From Phallus indusiatus (lineage: Eukaryota; Basidiomycota; Agaricomycetes; Phallales; Phallaceae): a stretch of DNA of 64,000 nucleotides. Positions 46,172-58,378 of the stretch are shown piece by piece (the first letter of the stretch is position 1; each line of letters begins with the position of its first letter). The notes below the pieces were generated by a model. That model saw only the letters and a program-made list of their open reading frames with translations. It had not been told where the DNA came from and did not search any database. The stretch spans positions 356,455 through 420,454 of the forward strand of contig JAQFWX010000015.1 in assembly GCA_027605045.1 (NCBI GenBank), in the 5' to 3' direction. The position numbers and the translations under genes were made by a program.

Positions 46172-47635
46172 TTAAGCCATAGATGTCAATTTTGGGCCGC
46201 TCTGATCAGTTTGCTTTGAACACGAAATGTGGATATCGGAAACTTGAATGACCCGGTGAACAGTGGATCGCAAATTGAGAATGAAGCGACAGCACTACAA
46301 GTGCAATAAAAAACGATTAAGCAACATTTACTATATAAAAGTAGATAAACATACGCAAATGTTTGTAGTGGTTACGAACCACCTTGTCAAAACAGGTAAG
46401 CAACCTGAAAATCAAGAATAGTCTAACAACGCACATGATGAATGAATTACTGAGAGATCGTGCTCTAAAAACCGACATGACACAAAGCCCCAAGCTCACT
46501 GACAATTTCAATTAGTAAGGACAGATCAAAACCATTGCTGGGTTCAGGACTCCAGACTGAGGGACTACGAACCAGCAATAAGAAAGTAAGCCCAGATACC
46601 GTCCCTTATAAATACCACATAAAGCGGAGGATTTTTTAATTTTAGCTTCCAGGCTTCATATTGGTTGAGGATAATTTTGAGAAGTAAGCAAGCAAAAAGT
46701 ATGCTTTGATATGTGAGCATGCCAATCCTTCAAGTAAACCCAAGTCAACGAGAAGTTTACTGACGCAACGCGTTTAATGAAGGTGCTTTAGAATACAAAT
46801 GCGCACCATATAATAGTCAACCCTTGAGGACCGATCGACGAGGTACAGGCCAGACCCAATAAATTGTGAAGCCGGGGTATTGGACTGGTGACATTCACAT
46901 AAAGTGGCAAGGTAATGACACCGAGAACAATAGTCGTTACTTCCCAGCTAACGGTGAGTAAGATCAAAAAAATAAGCAGAGCCTTGTTTCGATCACAAAA
47001 TGCATAGACTTAAACATATTTAAGCACGTTATTAAATGCTACAATGCAAAGGTAATGAAAATCACCTCGATAAGCCAAGAAAAAATCTGCGGCAGCCACT
47101 ACAACTAGTCCCACAATGCCCACAAACCATTTGTAGATTGAACAAACTGAATCTGAGGTGAACCTGCTTGCAATATCTGAGAATCTGAAAGGGTAACGAT
47201 GAGCCTTCTCCCAAAAAAACATCATGTTTTAATCCTAACAGGAACATTGAAAGGGATGAGTAGCGAACTATTATAAAAACGCCTTTGATAGGTGACCATT
47301 TGGAACTAAATTGAACGCAAGCATATATACAGAGTATTCAGATTCGGAGTGTTCCACTTACTTCCAGATATACTTCACCTAGTAATACGTCAGTAGGTTG
47401 AATTCACTTACTCATACCTAAGGTGACAACTGACCTCCTCATTGAGGGTTAGTAAAGCATCATACATCAGAACAGTCATGGCGGCAACTGCAACGGTGTC
47501 AAAGCATGCAGAGTGTTAAACAAAAGGATTATGTTTACTATAGATATATATACTTTCGGATTGGCCCAGTGCAATGTTGATGTTGACTTCCGTTGAATAG
47601 GACTCGGGAAGGAAAGAAATGTCTGACGTATCCAT
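46172..47635 (-). CDS. DUF6533-type multipass membrane protein, array copy 6
   Basis: Starts at 47635 (MDTSDISFLPESYSTEVN). Joined exons give AVAAMTVLMYDALLTLNEEV, WSPIKGVFIIVRYSSLSMF (RYSS in place of RYLP), ASRFTSDSVCSIYKW, ADFFLAYRG, a helix following ALLIFLILLTVSWEV, and a strand motif FIRDGIWAYFLIAG. The last exon is CCRFILNLRSTVHRV with a tail ending LTSMA and a stop at 46172. The rightmost and, with copies 4 and 5, the more distant member of the array. Confidence 0.74.
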
Positions 47636-48733
47636 TGTGAATCAAAAAAGAGATATCTAATAAGACCAGCTTTGTTTGAAAAAGAGTGAAAGTGCGTAGA
47701 GAGTGAACACCGAAAAACTTCTGCCCCTCAGGTAGATGTTTACATTTAATTCATATGATATTGAAGGGCCTTCGATTTGAATGGCCAGTAGTCTCAGATG
47801 CCAGACATGCGCAACAATTGATGGTATTTAGGACCTGATGAGATCATATTGATAATGAATTGAATGAAGCAGTACTAGTACGTACGAATCAAATTGCGTG
47901 CACTGTGCGTCCGCAGTGAAATCAGAAAGCGCACGTCGCATTCAAACTTATCAGTTTTTCGCGACTTATGCACTGTTTCGATGACGGGAGTCATCTGGGT
48001 TAAATCCTTGAACTAGGTCTAGATTTTCTACGTAACGCTATCTATGTGAAGAGAAGCCGCAGTTCATCGACGCTCAACTATTCATTCGCTGACGAGATCA
48101 GATACCCCACGCTATATTGAAATTTCAACTCAGGTGGTAATCCTCCCCATTTGGAATTGTTGAGGCATCATCCAGAGCCCAATCTTCGTTGACGTGTGGC
48201 TGAGTCTTAACATATTGTTGAACAATTGAATGAAATCCGTCGCAGAACGGTGATCTGAGAAGATCCAGACGAACCTCATGTTCCTGTTGGACAATCTGTC
48301 CATGCCAAGAATCGAGACAGGGGTTCTTGTGTGTGTGTGTGAATCTGTAAGTCCCTGGTCAGGGGTTCTTATTGTTGATTGTCCAACAACTTCGTATGAA
48401 AGTTTGAAACAACAGTCGTCGTGAGTATGTCGATCGCGCTATTCCATGGACGTGCACACCCTTCTAATGATTTTGATCTATTTGAATATGTTGATACGAC
48501 ACAGGATTGGAATCAAGAAGAAAAATTATCAAACAAATAGAAGACTGCGTTGTCATGTTATATGACCATTAGAAAAAAACTCCACAAGAAAATAATATAA
48601 AGAAAGGAGAGCATTACAGGTCATACCGCGATTATTACAAGTGAGGTATATAGTTAATATTAAGCTGTGTTGTGGTATTCGAAAATGCACCGGAAAGAAC
48701 AAAGAAGATAACAAACACGAAAGCGCATGAGAG
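47636..48733. other. Intergenic between the array and PAC1
   Basis: Contains the promoter of array copy 6 and the 3' flank of PAC1. A short GT run lies at about 48330-48342, and GGGGTTCTT occurs twice nearby (about 48311 and 48362). No gene seen. Confidence 0.4.
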
Positions 48734-50643
48734 CTATGGAAGCCATATCTTCACCGTCTAATTGGGAAGTGAATGAAAATCAACGGGTTTTCTCAAAACT
48801 TCCGACACACCTTATCAGAGCTGGCGGTAGCAACAACATTAACTGGTCTCGGCCCGTCATCCTTTGCTTCCTTATCGGCTATTGCGGTTGATGTGGAAGA
48901 AACAATTTGTCTGCCCCAAGATAACGACTCGATAAAGGAATCGTGAGCTGATTCTATTTTCTTTGCGCATCGTCCTGTTTTTAGCTCCCATATGCGGATA
49001 GATTTATCATCGCAGGCTGTAAGGAGGTACTTCCCACTTGGATGGAATGTCAGGGAACGAACCCAGTTATCATGGCCAATCTTTGTTTTATTCATCGTTG
49101 ATTGATTCATAGGATTAAACTTATTTCGGATACTCACGAAAGTCCATAGACATTGTCCTGATAAAGCATCCCAAAGTTTGATCGTTTTATCTCGAGATCC
49201 GGTTAAAATGAACGCCACACCCAAGGCATCAATTTTCGCCGTAACGGCATTACCGGGCTGAAAGGGCGTTTAAATGAAATAAGTGGGTGGTTTATATTAG
49301 AATATTACCCGTGCAACTAGCTCCCTGATAGCTGGAATTGATATTGATGGAGCAAAGACAGCAATCTCTACGACATTTTCGTGTCCTCGTAAATCAACCT
49401 TCATGGCGCCTGATTCGGCATCGCTGAGTTTCGCGGTCTAAGAAAGGTGAACAGATGCATCAGGTAGCAATAGGTACTGGTTTTGACATACATGATCGGT
49501 GGAACATGTCAAAATCAGTCGGCCATCGGGACTGGGGAATGCGCTACGTATCCATTCAGAATGAGTGTTTAGTGTCTTTACACAATGTCTAGTGAGAGGT
49601 GAGATTCAAGAGTTCTTTTGGTTGAAGAGATACCCCGCCCATACCCGGTCGCAATATTCCAAATCCGGACGGTCTGGTCTCGGCTAGCACTGACAATCTT
49701 TTCGTCTCCAGGAAGAAATCTAGCGGTGGAAACAGTATGCTCATGACCTCTCAGTGTTGTGGAATTTTGATAATCGTTCTCCACATTCCATAGTTTGATG
49801 AAAAGATCATTTGAACATGACACTGATAATTGGTATAAGTGGTGTCGGATTGCGTTCTATACGAGTTCGGTATCTTACCTAATTGCTTCCCCTTGGAATC
49901 ATACTCGCAATAAGTTACACCTCTCGTATGACCCTTGAGTGTTCTTTCTAATTCTCCCGATTCCCAGTCCCATATTTTCAATGTTGAATCTAAACTAGCA
50001 GATGCGATAGCGGAATATAAGGGGTGAAAGGAAACGGCCGTGACGGTGTCTCGGTGTCCGCTCAGCGTGTGTTTTGCCGGGGAACGTGGTAGCCAGTCGA
50101 GGTTGGTACGTTTTGTGCCAACGGGAAGATGCGACAAGTGTGATAGATCTTCCTGAGCTTGTGACAAACGGGCTTCGAGATCCATTATCTGAATCAGCAG
50201 TGCGAGAGATACCACCTCGTCTTGTCAGCCGTTCTTTTCGGGACGATGGTTGCTTACCTTTCGTTGTAATCTAATTAACCCAGTCCATTTCTTCACTAAC
50301 AGTCCAGCCGTCTTGGAGTTCGAATCTGGATAAAAATCATTCTGCAAAAACGCGAAAAACGAGACAGAGAACAGATAAGGCCACCTCGTACACCAAGTCA
50401 AAGAATACGTACCAGCCCTGGTACCTCTTCCTTCATCTGTTCGTACGTTTTCGTAAACCCAGCGCTCGATAAATAATCCAATATTGACCGATGGCTTTTC
50501 ATCCAAAAGGGAGAAAGAAAGGGAAAGAGAGAGGACAAAATCAGGAAAAAAAGAATTCAGAATAGGTGTGAGAATGACAACGTCGAGGAAAATGTTTTGC
50601 CTTACAGATCGTCTTGCTGCCTCTCGGAAAGTGTACCAGCCAT
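48734..50643 (-). CDS. PAC1: LIS1/PAC1 (nudF) dynein regulator, WD40 protein
   Basis: Regulates cytoplasmic dynein at microtubule plus ends; in fungi needed for nuclear migration. The start at 50643 ([13 protein letters not shown]) joins, after an intron, [17 protein letters not shown], a LisH dimerisation motif, and then a coiled-coil segment ([15 protein letters not shown], then [15 protein letters not shown]). Seven WD40 repeats follow, with readable blades such as [54 protein letters not shown] and [12 protein letters not shown], and the last blade TASSDKTVKIWLP split by the final intron so that the stop falls at 48734. About seven introns. Order, LisH and blade number match the family fully. 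Confidence 0.93.
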
Positions 50644-50745
50644 TATTTTCGAGATTTTTTCCCTTGAAACGTTGACTCCTCAAGTAAAAAAAGCCCTTCG
50701 CGCCTAGCCTGTGCGTTGTGTGGGGCGGCGGTCGGTTGCTATTGC

Positions 50746-50755
50746 GTCACGTGAC
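50746..50755. promoter_or_regulatory. CACGTG (E-box) palindrome upstream of PAC1
   Basis: GTCACGTGAC is a perfect 10-base palindrome about 100 bases before the PAC1 start and about 70 bases before a small plus-strand ORF. CACGTG is the core site of bHLH factors such as Cbf1 in yeasts. Its use here is inference. Confidence 0.35.
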
Positions 50756-50826
50756 AAAAGTTAATTCGGAGTCTGAAACTCGCCAGCTGCACAAAGCGCC
50801 CATCGATCTCCTCTACGAAAACGAAC

Positions 50827-51039
50827 ATGTCTGCACAAAAGGGCGCATTGCGCATTGACATCACTATCAGCCTAATTTTAGTAAATGAATTTATTCCCTG
50901 TAATTCTCTACTTTTTCTCAAGAAATTCATCATGTCTTGTTCTCCTTTAGCCTGGTTAGGGAATCGGTGCGTTCGCATTGCAACTGGGCTCTTCCTTCTC
51001 GTCGAGTTGCTGAATGTGGCTTACATTCTCCTTAATTGA
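50827..51039 (+). CDS. Small ORF with hydrophobic C-terminal half, divergent to PAC1
   Basis: An uninterrupted ORF of about 70 codons. It ends with a hydrophobic segment (TGLFLLVELLNVAYILLN). A potential 43-base intron (GTAAAT to CTCAAG, about 50879-50921) would shorten it and keep a readable protein. The only supporting context is the shared divergent promoter. It may equally be part of a leader or chance. Confidence 0.22.
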   Translation: MSAQKGALRIDITISLILVNEFIPCNSLLFLKKFIMSCSPLAWLGNRCVRIATGLFLLVELLNVAYILLN

Positions 51040-51453
51040 CTACATTTGTGGGATAGGGTAACTGTTTGATACTCTCAGTCTCGATATAAGCTCATCTCAC
51101 TTCAAAGATACGTCCGAAACAGGCTGTCAAAGTCGCTAAACTTGGGCTCTGAGTCTTCCTCTTCTAAATCTCTTTTGCAATTTTGCAATTTTATAATAGA
51201 ACGAGAAGATGGTTTGAACGTTCAGGAATCAAGGCGGAGGAAACGCTATCTCCGGTTTGTGTAAATAACCTTCCATCTGAATTGTCTGCCCACCTAAACT
51301 TCTATTTCGCAGCCCAAAAAAGCTCACTATCATAGAAGCTCAAATTTACCGAAGCCATATGCAAAATCAACTACTGTTACAAATGGAGTTCCTAGCTAAA
51401 GTTCACAAAAAAAGGGAAGATTTTGAACCTGATTCGTGGCTGCGATTCCCCTG

Positions 51454-52226
51454 CTAGTTCGCTGATTTGACATTACCGGTCGCATCAGTTTTCTCGAAAG
51501 CGCTGGAAGCCACGTGAGTCCGCTCATGGCGCCGCAAATTGGATGCGACACTAAATTGCTTATTGCAGATTTTGCATGTGAATGCTTGAAATACATGATT
51601 AGATACGCTCTGATGTAGAGGTTTTCTGGCAGCTTACGCTTTTCTCCGGTATGAGTACGAAAATGAGTCTTTTGTACCAAACGGAGTTGAATAGAGTAAA
51701 CGGACTGGAATTCACATCAATTGAGCTTACCGATAATGCGCTGGGTGTTGGGAAGCTGGAACCGCACTGTGGGCATGGGTGCTTTCCAGAACGGAGTTTG
51801 TAATTGCTGGATGCTTCTGCGACAGGGTAGGCTGCTGGAATTGGATTCATCCATTGTGCAGGCTGGTCATATCGTACGTAATCGGTCGCCCAACTTTGCG
51901 CATTCCCCATATATTGATCCATATAAATGAGCTTGAGGGTAAAAGTTATAAAATCAGTTGATAGTGAGCAGAGAGCTTTCAGGCGTACATTGCCTTGTCC
52001 ATGCGAAGGAGGAGCGGCGTACGTATTGTTTGTTCCTTGAGACATCATGCTGACACCTATATAAGGTGTACATGTCAGAATGGTCGTTCAATAAATGAAC
52101 GTTTCAGGGGAAATATGAACCTGCAAATTCGTCAGAAGGGGGGCCTGTCAGATTTCTGTTCATGTTGGGGAGATCATTTGTTCTTTTTCCATGTGTGGAA
52201 TTAGAAGAAGAGTTCATAAAAGACAT
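51454..52226 (-). CDS. Two-finger C2H2 zinc-finger protein
   Basis: Probable transcription factor. Four introns are removed to give MSFMNSSSNSTHG, then VSMMSQGTNNTYAAPPSHG, then LIYMDQYMGNAQSWATDY, and a C-terminal pair of classical fingers. Finger 1 is CPQCGSSFPTPSALSTHFRTH (C-x2-C-x12-H-x3-H), joined through the linker TGEKPF to finger 2, CKICNKQFSVASNLRRHERTH. Both fingers become perfect only with the joints I propose (about 51730/51668 and 51647/51594), which supports the model. A short Ser/Thr/Lys tail ends at the stop 51454. The arrangement, N-terminal low complexity with fingers at the end, is common for small agaricomycete C2H2 regulators. Targets unknown. Confidence 0.85.
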
Positions 52227-55200
52227 CTTGATCTGTCAAGTATCGCGCTGAGTGAAGAGAAGAGAACCCATCGATTCGTGGATTACCCGCGTATGTTTTA
52301 TATTGTTAAACATATTTGCTCAGCCCTCATTTGAGATGGCTCCTTGCGAATCTGGTGTGTTATTACTCCTTTACCGCCCGGAACCCAATGTTTCTATACT
52401 TAATAAACTCTTCTTTAAATAGAATTATTGTGCCTATAAAAAATTCAAGAAAATGAAAAAGTGTTTTTTAGTTAGTACGTTTTCGCGTCGTGAACGGTTC
52501 TATTTCTGGAAAAGAAAACCGAGTTTAGATTTATTTGCGATGCACAATAGATATTATTGATGCATAAAAACACGACTGAGATAAACTTTCTCTTCTGGTA
52601 AGAAAAAGCTGACATGTAACCTCACCTCCGTATTTACCCTGGCCATCAACAACAGACAGCGGTCCAACCCCCATTTCCGACTTCTAAAATGATCCCAATC
52701 ATCCTTCAAGAGTTCTTTTGGCGAAGACCAGGGTTTAAGGTTGACTTGCACCCAGAGAGACTAGTAATATTTTTTATTTAGGCTCGCCCAAATTCTAAAG
52801 TGACATCGAGCTGTAGTAATGCGCCTCACTCGTATCAACAACTCGTGCGATGTAAAGCCTTGGCGTGGTATCTCAACTCAGCTTGGTAGCATGGAAAAAC
52901 CGGCCTTGAAAGCGACCGGATACAGTTAGTTGGAAATTACTTCCTTTTGGAAAAGAAGTACATACCAAAGTAACCACAAAAGTGCGGGCACACCCCAGTC
53001 CTGACTCATATTTCGGTGGCTCTGTAGTTTAACTTCCGCCTGATGAAAAGAAGCTGGGCCATGGTATAGTAATGAAAAACATGGTGCCCAACTTCGGGAT
53101 GGAGATCATCATGCAGTCTCAGGCAAGCTTTCAAGGCGCGCAGCCCCCAAATACACAAATCACTGCTTGGTCTCGGTTTTCTCGATTCCTACCCTATGAC
53201 CAAAGTGTTTTCGTCACAAATTCTATTGAAATCCAATGAAGAGAGCCGTGACCTTGTTTCTAGCCGAGTTATAACCCGACTTGTCCCGAGCTTCAGGCCC
53301 ACGGGTACGGGCTTCAGCCTTCGCAGTCCCTGGACAACTCATGTCCTTGCACATTGCATCGCAATTCAAATCAGTGCCCGGTTTTAATTTTCAGTATTTC
53401 AGGCGGTAACGACCTTATGAGGAATTCCAAGTCAGCCAAAGGCACTTTGGCAACCAGAAGGAGGAATAAAATTAGTGGCTCTTGAGGTGCGATGCTTTCT
53501 CACGTACTACAAGCACTCAAAACCAGACGTTCCATAAGCTAGCCAAGTCCGTTTCAATCTCGTTTGTGTTTTCATATTATCCATGATGATCTTGATATAT
53601 TTACAGACTTCTAATTGACGGGGAAGAGGCCCAATTTGACTACTTACAAGCTTACTCCTCCACTCATGATCGTTTTTTTACTAGTATACTATGCTCGTAT
53701 GCATTGTGCAAAATTTCATTTCAGGCTTGGAGCGTCCGGGATGAACACGGTTTCGAGATTGCCTAAGGTTCGTGATCAATCTCGGTCAAACCTTTGTTAC
53801 TTCACAGCATTATATTTGTCTAGCGTAGTTACATGCTACTCACTTATCTATCTCTTCAAGCGAGTTCCAAAAGGCCGTTTCATTTTAGATCTTCAGATCT
53901 TCCCAGTTTAATGGTTTCCAAAGTCTTCGAATTTGGCTTCCCTCATATTAAAACCGAACTCATTCCCACATTGATGGTTGTAATTCTCTAGAACTGTTCA
54001 AACTGATCGATACATTTGCATTCCTACGCCCATAAGTGAGTCTTCAAAGATCTTACTTCAAATCTTAACTGGATTGATTTGCAATTTTTGTTGCCATCGC
54101 CAAATGAGACTCGGACTTGGTTTTGCGGAAGTCGGTGAAAGTGGGCCGATTCGAATTAGGTACGCGGGTAATTCCGAGACTTCCTCTCCTAATCAAGCTT
54201 TTTCAATGAAAGTAAGAACGGTGCCGACTACGCGACTCGGAAAAGAGAAAGTCGTTACATAATGAGCCACTTCGGACCGATAAACTTGAAGAAGACAAGC
54301 AAGATTGAATTAGTGGAAGCTCTTCTTCCCAACGTTCTTTCATCATCATGAAAGCTAACGGCTGCGCGTGGAAGGGAAAAATGAAATCACGATAATTAAC
54401 CGGAAACTCTCCTCTTTTAAGAAGCCGACGTGCTGAGAAAGAATATCTCAGCCGTTGGATCAGACTAAAAATCCGAACTCTTATTGGATTGATCAAAAAA
54501 TGCTCCACATCGCGCGATAGAGGGTTCTACGATGTTACCGTAGGCTCCGATTCGGCCGCTCTGGCCGACTCAGTCAAGGTGATATTGGTCATTTTGCGAA
54601 GAATGGCACTATTTCACCCTTATCTTCTTTTCAAAGGGATCTAGAGCAAACGCCAAAGAAGCAGTCTACAAACATTTGATCGTTGACGTTTCTTCATCTA
54701 GATTCCAGTGTTATCATCGGCGTGCGTCAAATTTAACTACCATTTGAATGCACCACGGTACTATGTCAATGCACGTCTGTAACTCAATTGAATATTGAGT
54801 ACCGTTACTGATTATACAGCCTCTTCTTATGAAAAGTCGTATCGAACATGGCCAAAAGATAGCGTGATTTTAATTTTGCGATGTTGTGCAATACTAAGTG
54901 TATATCAAGCAGACTAAAAAGTCTATGGATAGAAGGTACTCGACAACAGCTGAATCAATGAACATATACTACAACGAAGATATTTTAAGCCAGAAGGCCT
55001 TACCATCTCCTTTCTTCTCGGAATGATCATTCATAATACATAGTACGATTGTATGTAATATAATGTAATCCACCGGGCGAGTTATATCAAATACGTACTA
55101 ATAATAACATTCGGGATAAGATATACATAGCTTTGCTTGACGCAGTTTCCGATTGAGATTATCACGTATTTCTATTCGTGTGCGCGTGATACTTGAACGT

Positions 55201-56208
55201 TGAACGTTGAATTCTAAAACCGTCCGTCATTCGGCATCCGTGGGCTACTGCAATGACGCTGTCAGCGCATATTATACGAATATGGAACAAAGCCACCTCC
55301 GTTACGTCGCGGCATCGATTATTCCTAATTGTCTGCCTCTTTTTGATCATCCTTCGAGATAATTCCATTGACACGTCATGTCTTGAGGACACTCTTTTTT
55401 TACTGGCGACGTGGAATAGTAATAAATTTAAAACTCAAATATGGTGATGAAACTGTACTAATATCTCGTTATTGAAGTAAGATACGAACAAACATGCTAC
55501 AGAAAAATGTAAATACAAAAGCCAAGTGAACCTGGGTTGTTTTAAAAGATGAAAAGGGGACGGAGGCCAAAGGAAGAGGGAAATCAAAAGCGGAGCGGGG
55601 AACCAAAAAAGGCGAACAAGGTACTAGATCCCGATAAGGAACTTGATAGCTACACATGGGGGTGGGATGACAATTTTGTAATAATGGGGGAATGCGGTAA
55701 AGAAAAAGAAAAAGAGATGCCAAAACTTAGGTGAGAAACTATTGAAAAGTCAACATAAAACAACTCTGAGCCGGATTCTGTAACACCGAGATCCGAGACA
55801 AAAAGAAATAATCAAAACAGAAAGAGGGAGAGAATGAGAGATTTCAAGGATACGATACGGCATGCCAAAAACAGATGTGAGACAAGGGAACAAGAAGGAC
55901 GAACAATAATTAAAAAGTAAGGGGAGGGAGTTCGACAAGTCCACGGTTCGAACTATAAATAAAAAGAAACTTGATTACTCTTCAGACCAGGATAATCATT
56001 CATCACCAAATTGAAAAATTCAGCCAATTGTTGATAAAAGAGATCGGGAGACAGCATGCTGTCTCGCAACAAAAAGAAAGAGAGAAGAAAAAAGACTGAT
56101 AAAAAGGCCGGTATTATTCGAACAACCTGCCATAAGACAAACACAATAAACATGTTGAATGAAAGAGAGAGAGAGAAAGAAAAAGAGAATATAATCAAAC
56201 TTCATTTA
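52227..56208. other. Long gene-poor stretch, no supported gene
   Basis: Nearly 4 kb without a gene I can support. Open frames at 52554-52751 and 54203-54508 (minus) and 53196-53387 and 53615-53911 (plus) have no motif, signal or splice pattern. The part from 55540 to 56200 is rich in purines on the plus strand (A/G runs such as GAAAAAGAAAAAGAGA), possibly the 3' flank of the RING gene. It may contain decayed mobile DNA, but I found no diagnostic motif or terminal repeat. Confidence 0.4.
55193..55211. repeat. AACGTT-based repeat, site 3
   Basis: TTGAACGTTGAACGTTGAA, the reverse complement of the sequence at sites 1 (19092) and 2 (45751). Intergenic. Confidence 0.6.
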
Positions 56209-58378
56209 TTATTGTTTTCTCGCTATCTCGATTTCGCGGGCCTGAATCCATTCTTCTATGCTGGGAGCCGGAGGTCTGTGCCACGGGATTCGCCTTCCGA
56301 GAATGTCGACATTTACGTAGGTCGGCTCTTGACTATCCGATATACCGAACCACTGTCTGATTCTCAAGGTTAAGCTATGAGGATCGATGTCGAATCGGCA
56401 TGTTGGACATGTTGTTTTGATGCTGAGCCATGGGAATAGACATGTCGTGTGGAAGAGATGAGCGCATGGAAAAGCGTGGATAAAGGAGTTTGGAAGCGAC
56501 GAGGATGAGGAAAATGGAAGACAAGCGAGGGCATGTAAATTCCATAAATCCTCGCTGTCGCTCGTGTGCGGCGTCGTGTCCTTCCGAATTTGAATTTGGT
56601 CCTCTTTCAAATCATTGTTTTGTTGTTGATGATGATGATGTTCGTGACGAAGGAGAGTATCTCGACAAATGATGCAAATGTCCTCTCCACGAACTTTGCC
56701 ATATCTCCGCACAAGATTTGGCTCAACGCTTTCAAGACCATCTAATAATTCCTTTGCACGTTCTTTATCGCAACCAAAGGCGTCTTCGTCATCCTGAGCG
56801 AATGAATTTTCAGTTGACAGGACCGATCCAAAGCCGCCACCACTACCAAGGCCGCCATTACCGCCAGACGTATCATTTGAGGGAACCAGCCAAATCTCGC
56901 TTGCACTTCCATCACTTTGTTGATCAGACGGCGTAACCTCCAGAAGGGAAGGAAGCTCAGGCAGATGCATTTGAATTGGGGTTCCGGGATGAATGAAGCG
57001 GGATCTACTGTCTTCCGAGAGCGTCTGCGTGTATTGCGTTTGGGAAGTGGCGATGGGAGTTGGCGGACGGTCCCGATCGGATCTATCCGAGGGGCTGAGA
57101 AGGACAGGAAGATTATCTCCGTCATTAGATGGGTGGTATAGAGCCAGGCCTATATTTAACGGACTTAGCGATCGCGAGCTGGATGAAATTCTGCGGGAGC
57201 GTATGGAGGTTGATCCACGGGAACTTGTTGGACGGAAGACTGAGGAAAGGCGTGTAAGAAAAAAATTTTTTTTTCGTATAATAAACAGCAAAAAACAATA
57301 AGAATAAATAAATTCAACATACCTCTCAAAGCAGAAGTATTCAGTCTGTGTCCGGAAGGGCGTGTTCCGGGATTGGTACGGATGTTGCTGTCTGGACGTA
57401 CATTGCCTCTTGGGGTAAGGGTGTATCCAAGACCTGTGGACAGCATGAACTCTGCTGATGGCGACGACCGTCCAGAATCTGACGCCGCCGCTGATGTGAC
57501 AGCACGTCTGGAAGTCATATTTTCAGAGTTGTAGGGACCTTCTCCTGAGGAATCTGAATTATTCGCAGAAGCATACGAGCTTGAAGGTGTGAAAGCGAGA
57601 GAATGAGGATGACATGTCTCGCCCTCGCCAAGTTGGAGGTAGTCCCCCTGCGTGGGGAAGCTGAAATTGCGTCTCCAGGCCACAATGGAAGCGAATGATG
57701 TGGATGTTAAACTAGGCTCTGAACGTGAGGCCATTTGCTGACGATCAAGACGAGAATGATCAGTCGCAGCAGTAACTGAGGTTCTTGCGGATTGTGTGTT
57801 TACGACGACGCCGGTAGACGTGTTTGAGAGCAAGAGAGAATTTGAGATCATGTCTGTAATTGATTTTTCCAAGGACAATTGAATATGAAATAAAACGGTG
57901 CATGATAGGAAATGAGTTACTTGGAATAGTGGTTGGAGACACGAGAGAGGGGAGCTGAGGGTAAAATCCGAGGGGGCCCGGTTGATGGACCGACGCAGGA
58001 GGAATTTCGGAAGAAAATGGAGCTCCGGTTGCTGAGGAACGCAATCTTGGAAAGAGAGATTAGATTCAGATACACGTTCTATTGGGGATAAGGCCGATTG
58101 AGCAGCTGGAAAACTCAAAGACGACCCTGCGCAGATTTGATGGGACAAAATTGAAAGAATGAAATTGAGTTGTTTTGGAAGTGAAGAAACAACAAATCGG
58201 GCACATGCTTACTTTCGAAATAATTGACTGCCTGAAATAGACAGGAATCCGCGCACGAGTCGATTTCACGGTCGACATGTCGGAAGGTGCTGACGGATGC
58301 ATTTCGACGGGTATTTTCCGAGTCTGATTCGGAAGCTGGGGTGACACTATGGACTTTGAAGAGGAGTGAATCTGCCAT
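56209..58378 (-). CDS. RING-H2 finger protein (probable E3 ubiquitin ligase)
   Basis: Transfers ubiquitin from an E2 to unknown substrates. The start at 58378 (MADSLLFKVHSVTPAS) leads through an intron to a long Ser/Thr/Pro-rich, mostly disordered region. The RING lies near the C-terminus: CIICRD, then a His- and Gln-rich insertion of about 55 residues, and then FPCAHLFHTTCLFPWLSIK and CPTCRFD. The zinc ligands C-C...C-H-H-C-C-C are all there, but the spacing between the second and third ligands is far longer than normal because of the insertion. The tail (RQWFGISDSQEPTYVNVD, ending ARKQ) is a conserved-looking unit. Four exons; introns at about 58200-58130, 57920-57850 and 57330-57255. No transmembrane segment seen. 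Confidence 0.85.

Larger units (their letters stand above)
50644..51453. other. Promoter region of PAC1 and flank of the zinc-finger gene
   Basis: Holds the PAC1 promoter with a GTCACGTGAC palindrome, a small plus-strand ORF listed separately, and the 3' flank of the C2H2 gene. Nothing else recognised. Confidence 0.4.

Noticed and set aside
29502..47635. Idea that the six array genes are pheromone receptors of a mating-type locus
   Set aside because: They lack the STE3-type sequence pattern, and no pheromone precursor with a CaaX end or homeodomain gene was seen.
48320..48372. GT run and repeated GGGGTTCTT near the PAC1 3' end
   Set aside because: A short simple repeat with no further structure.
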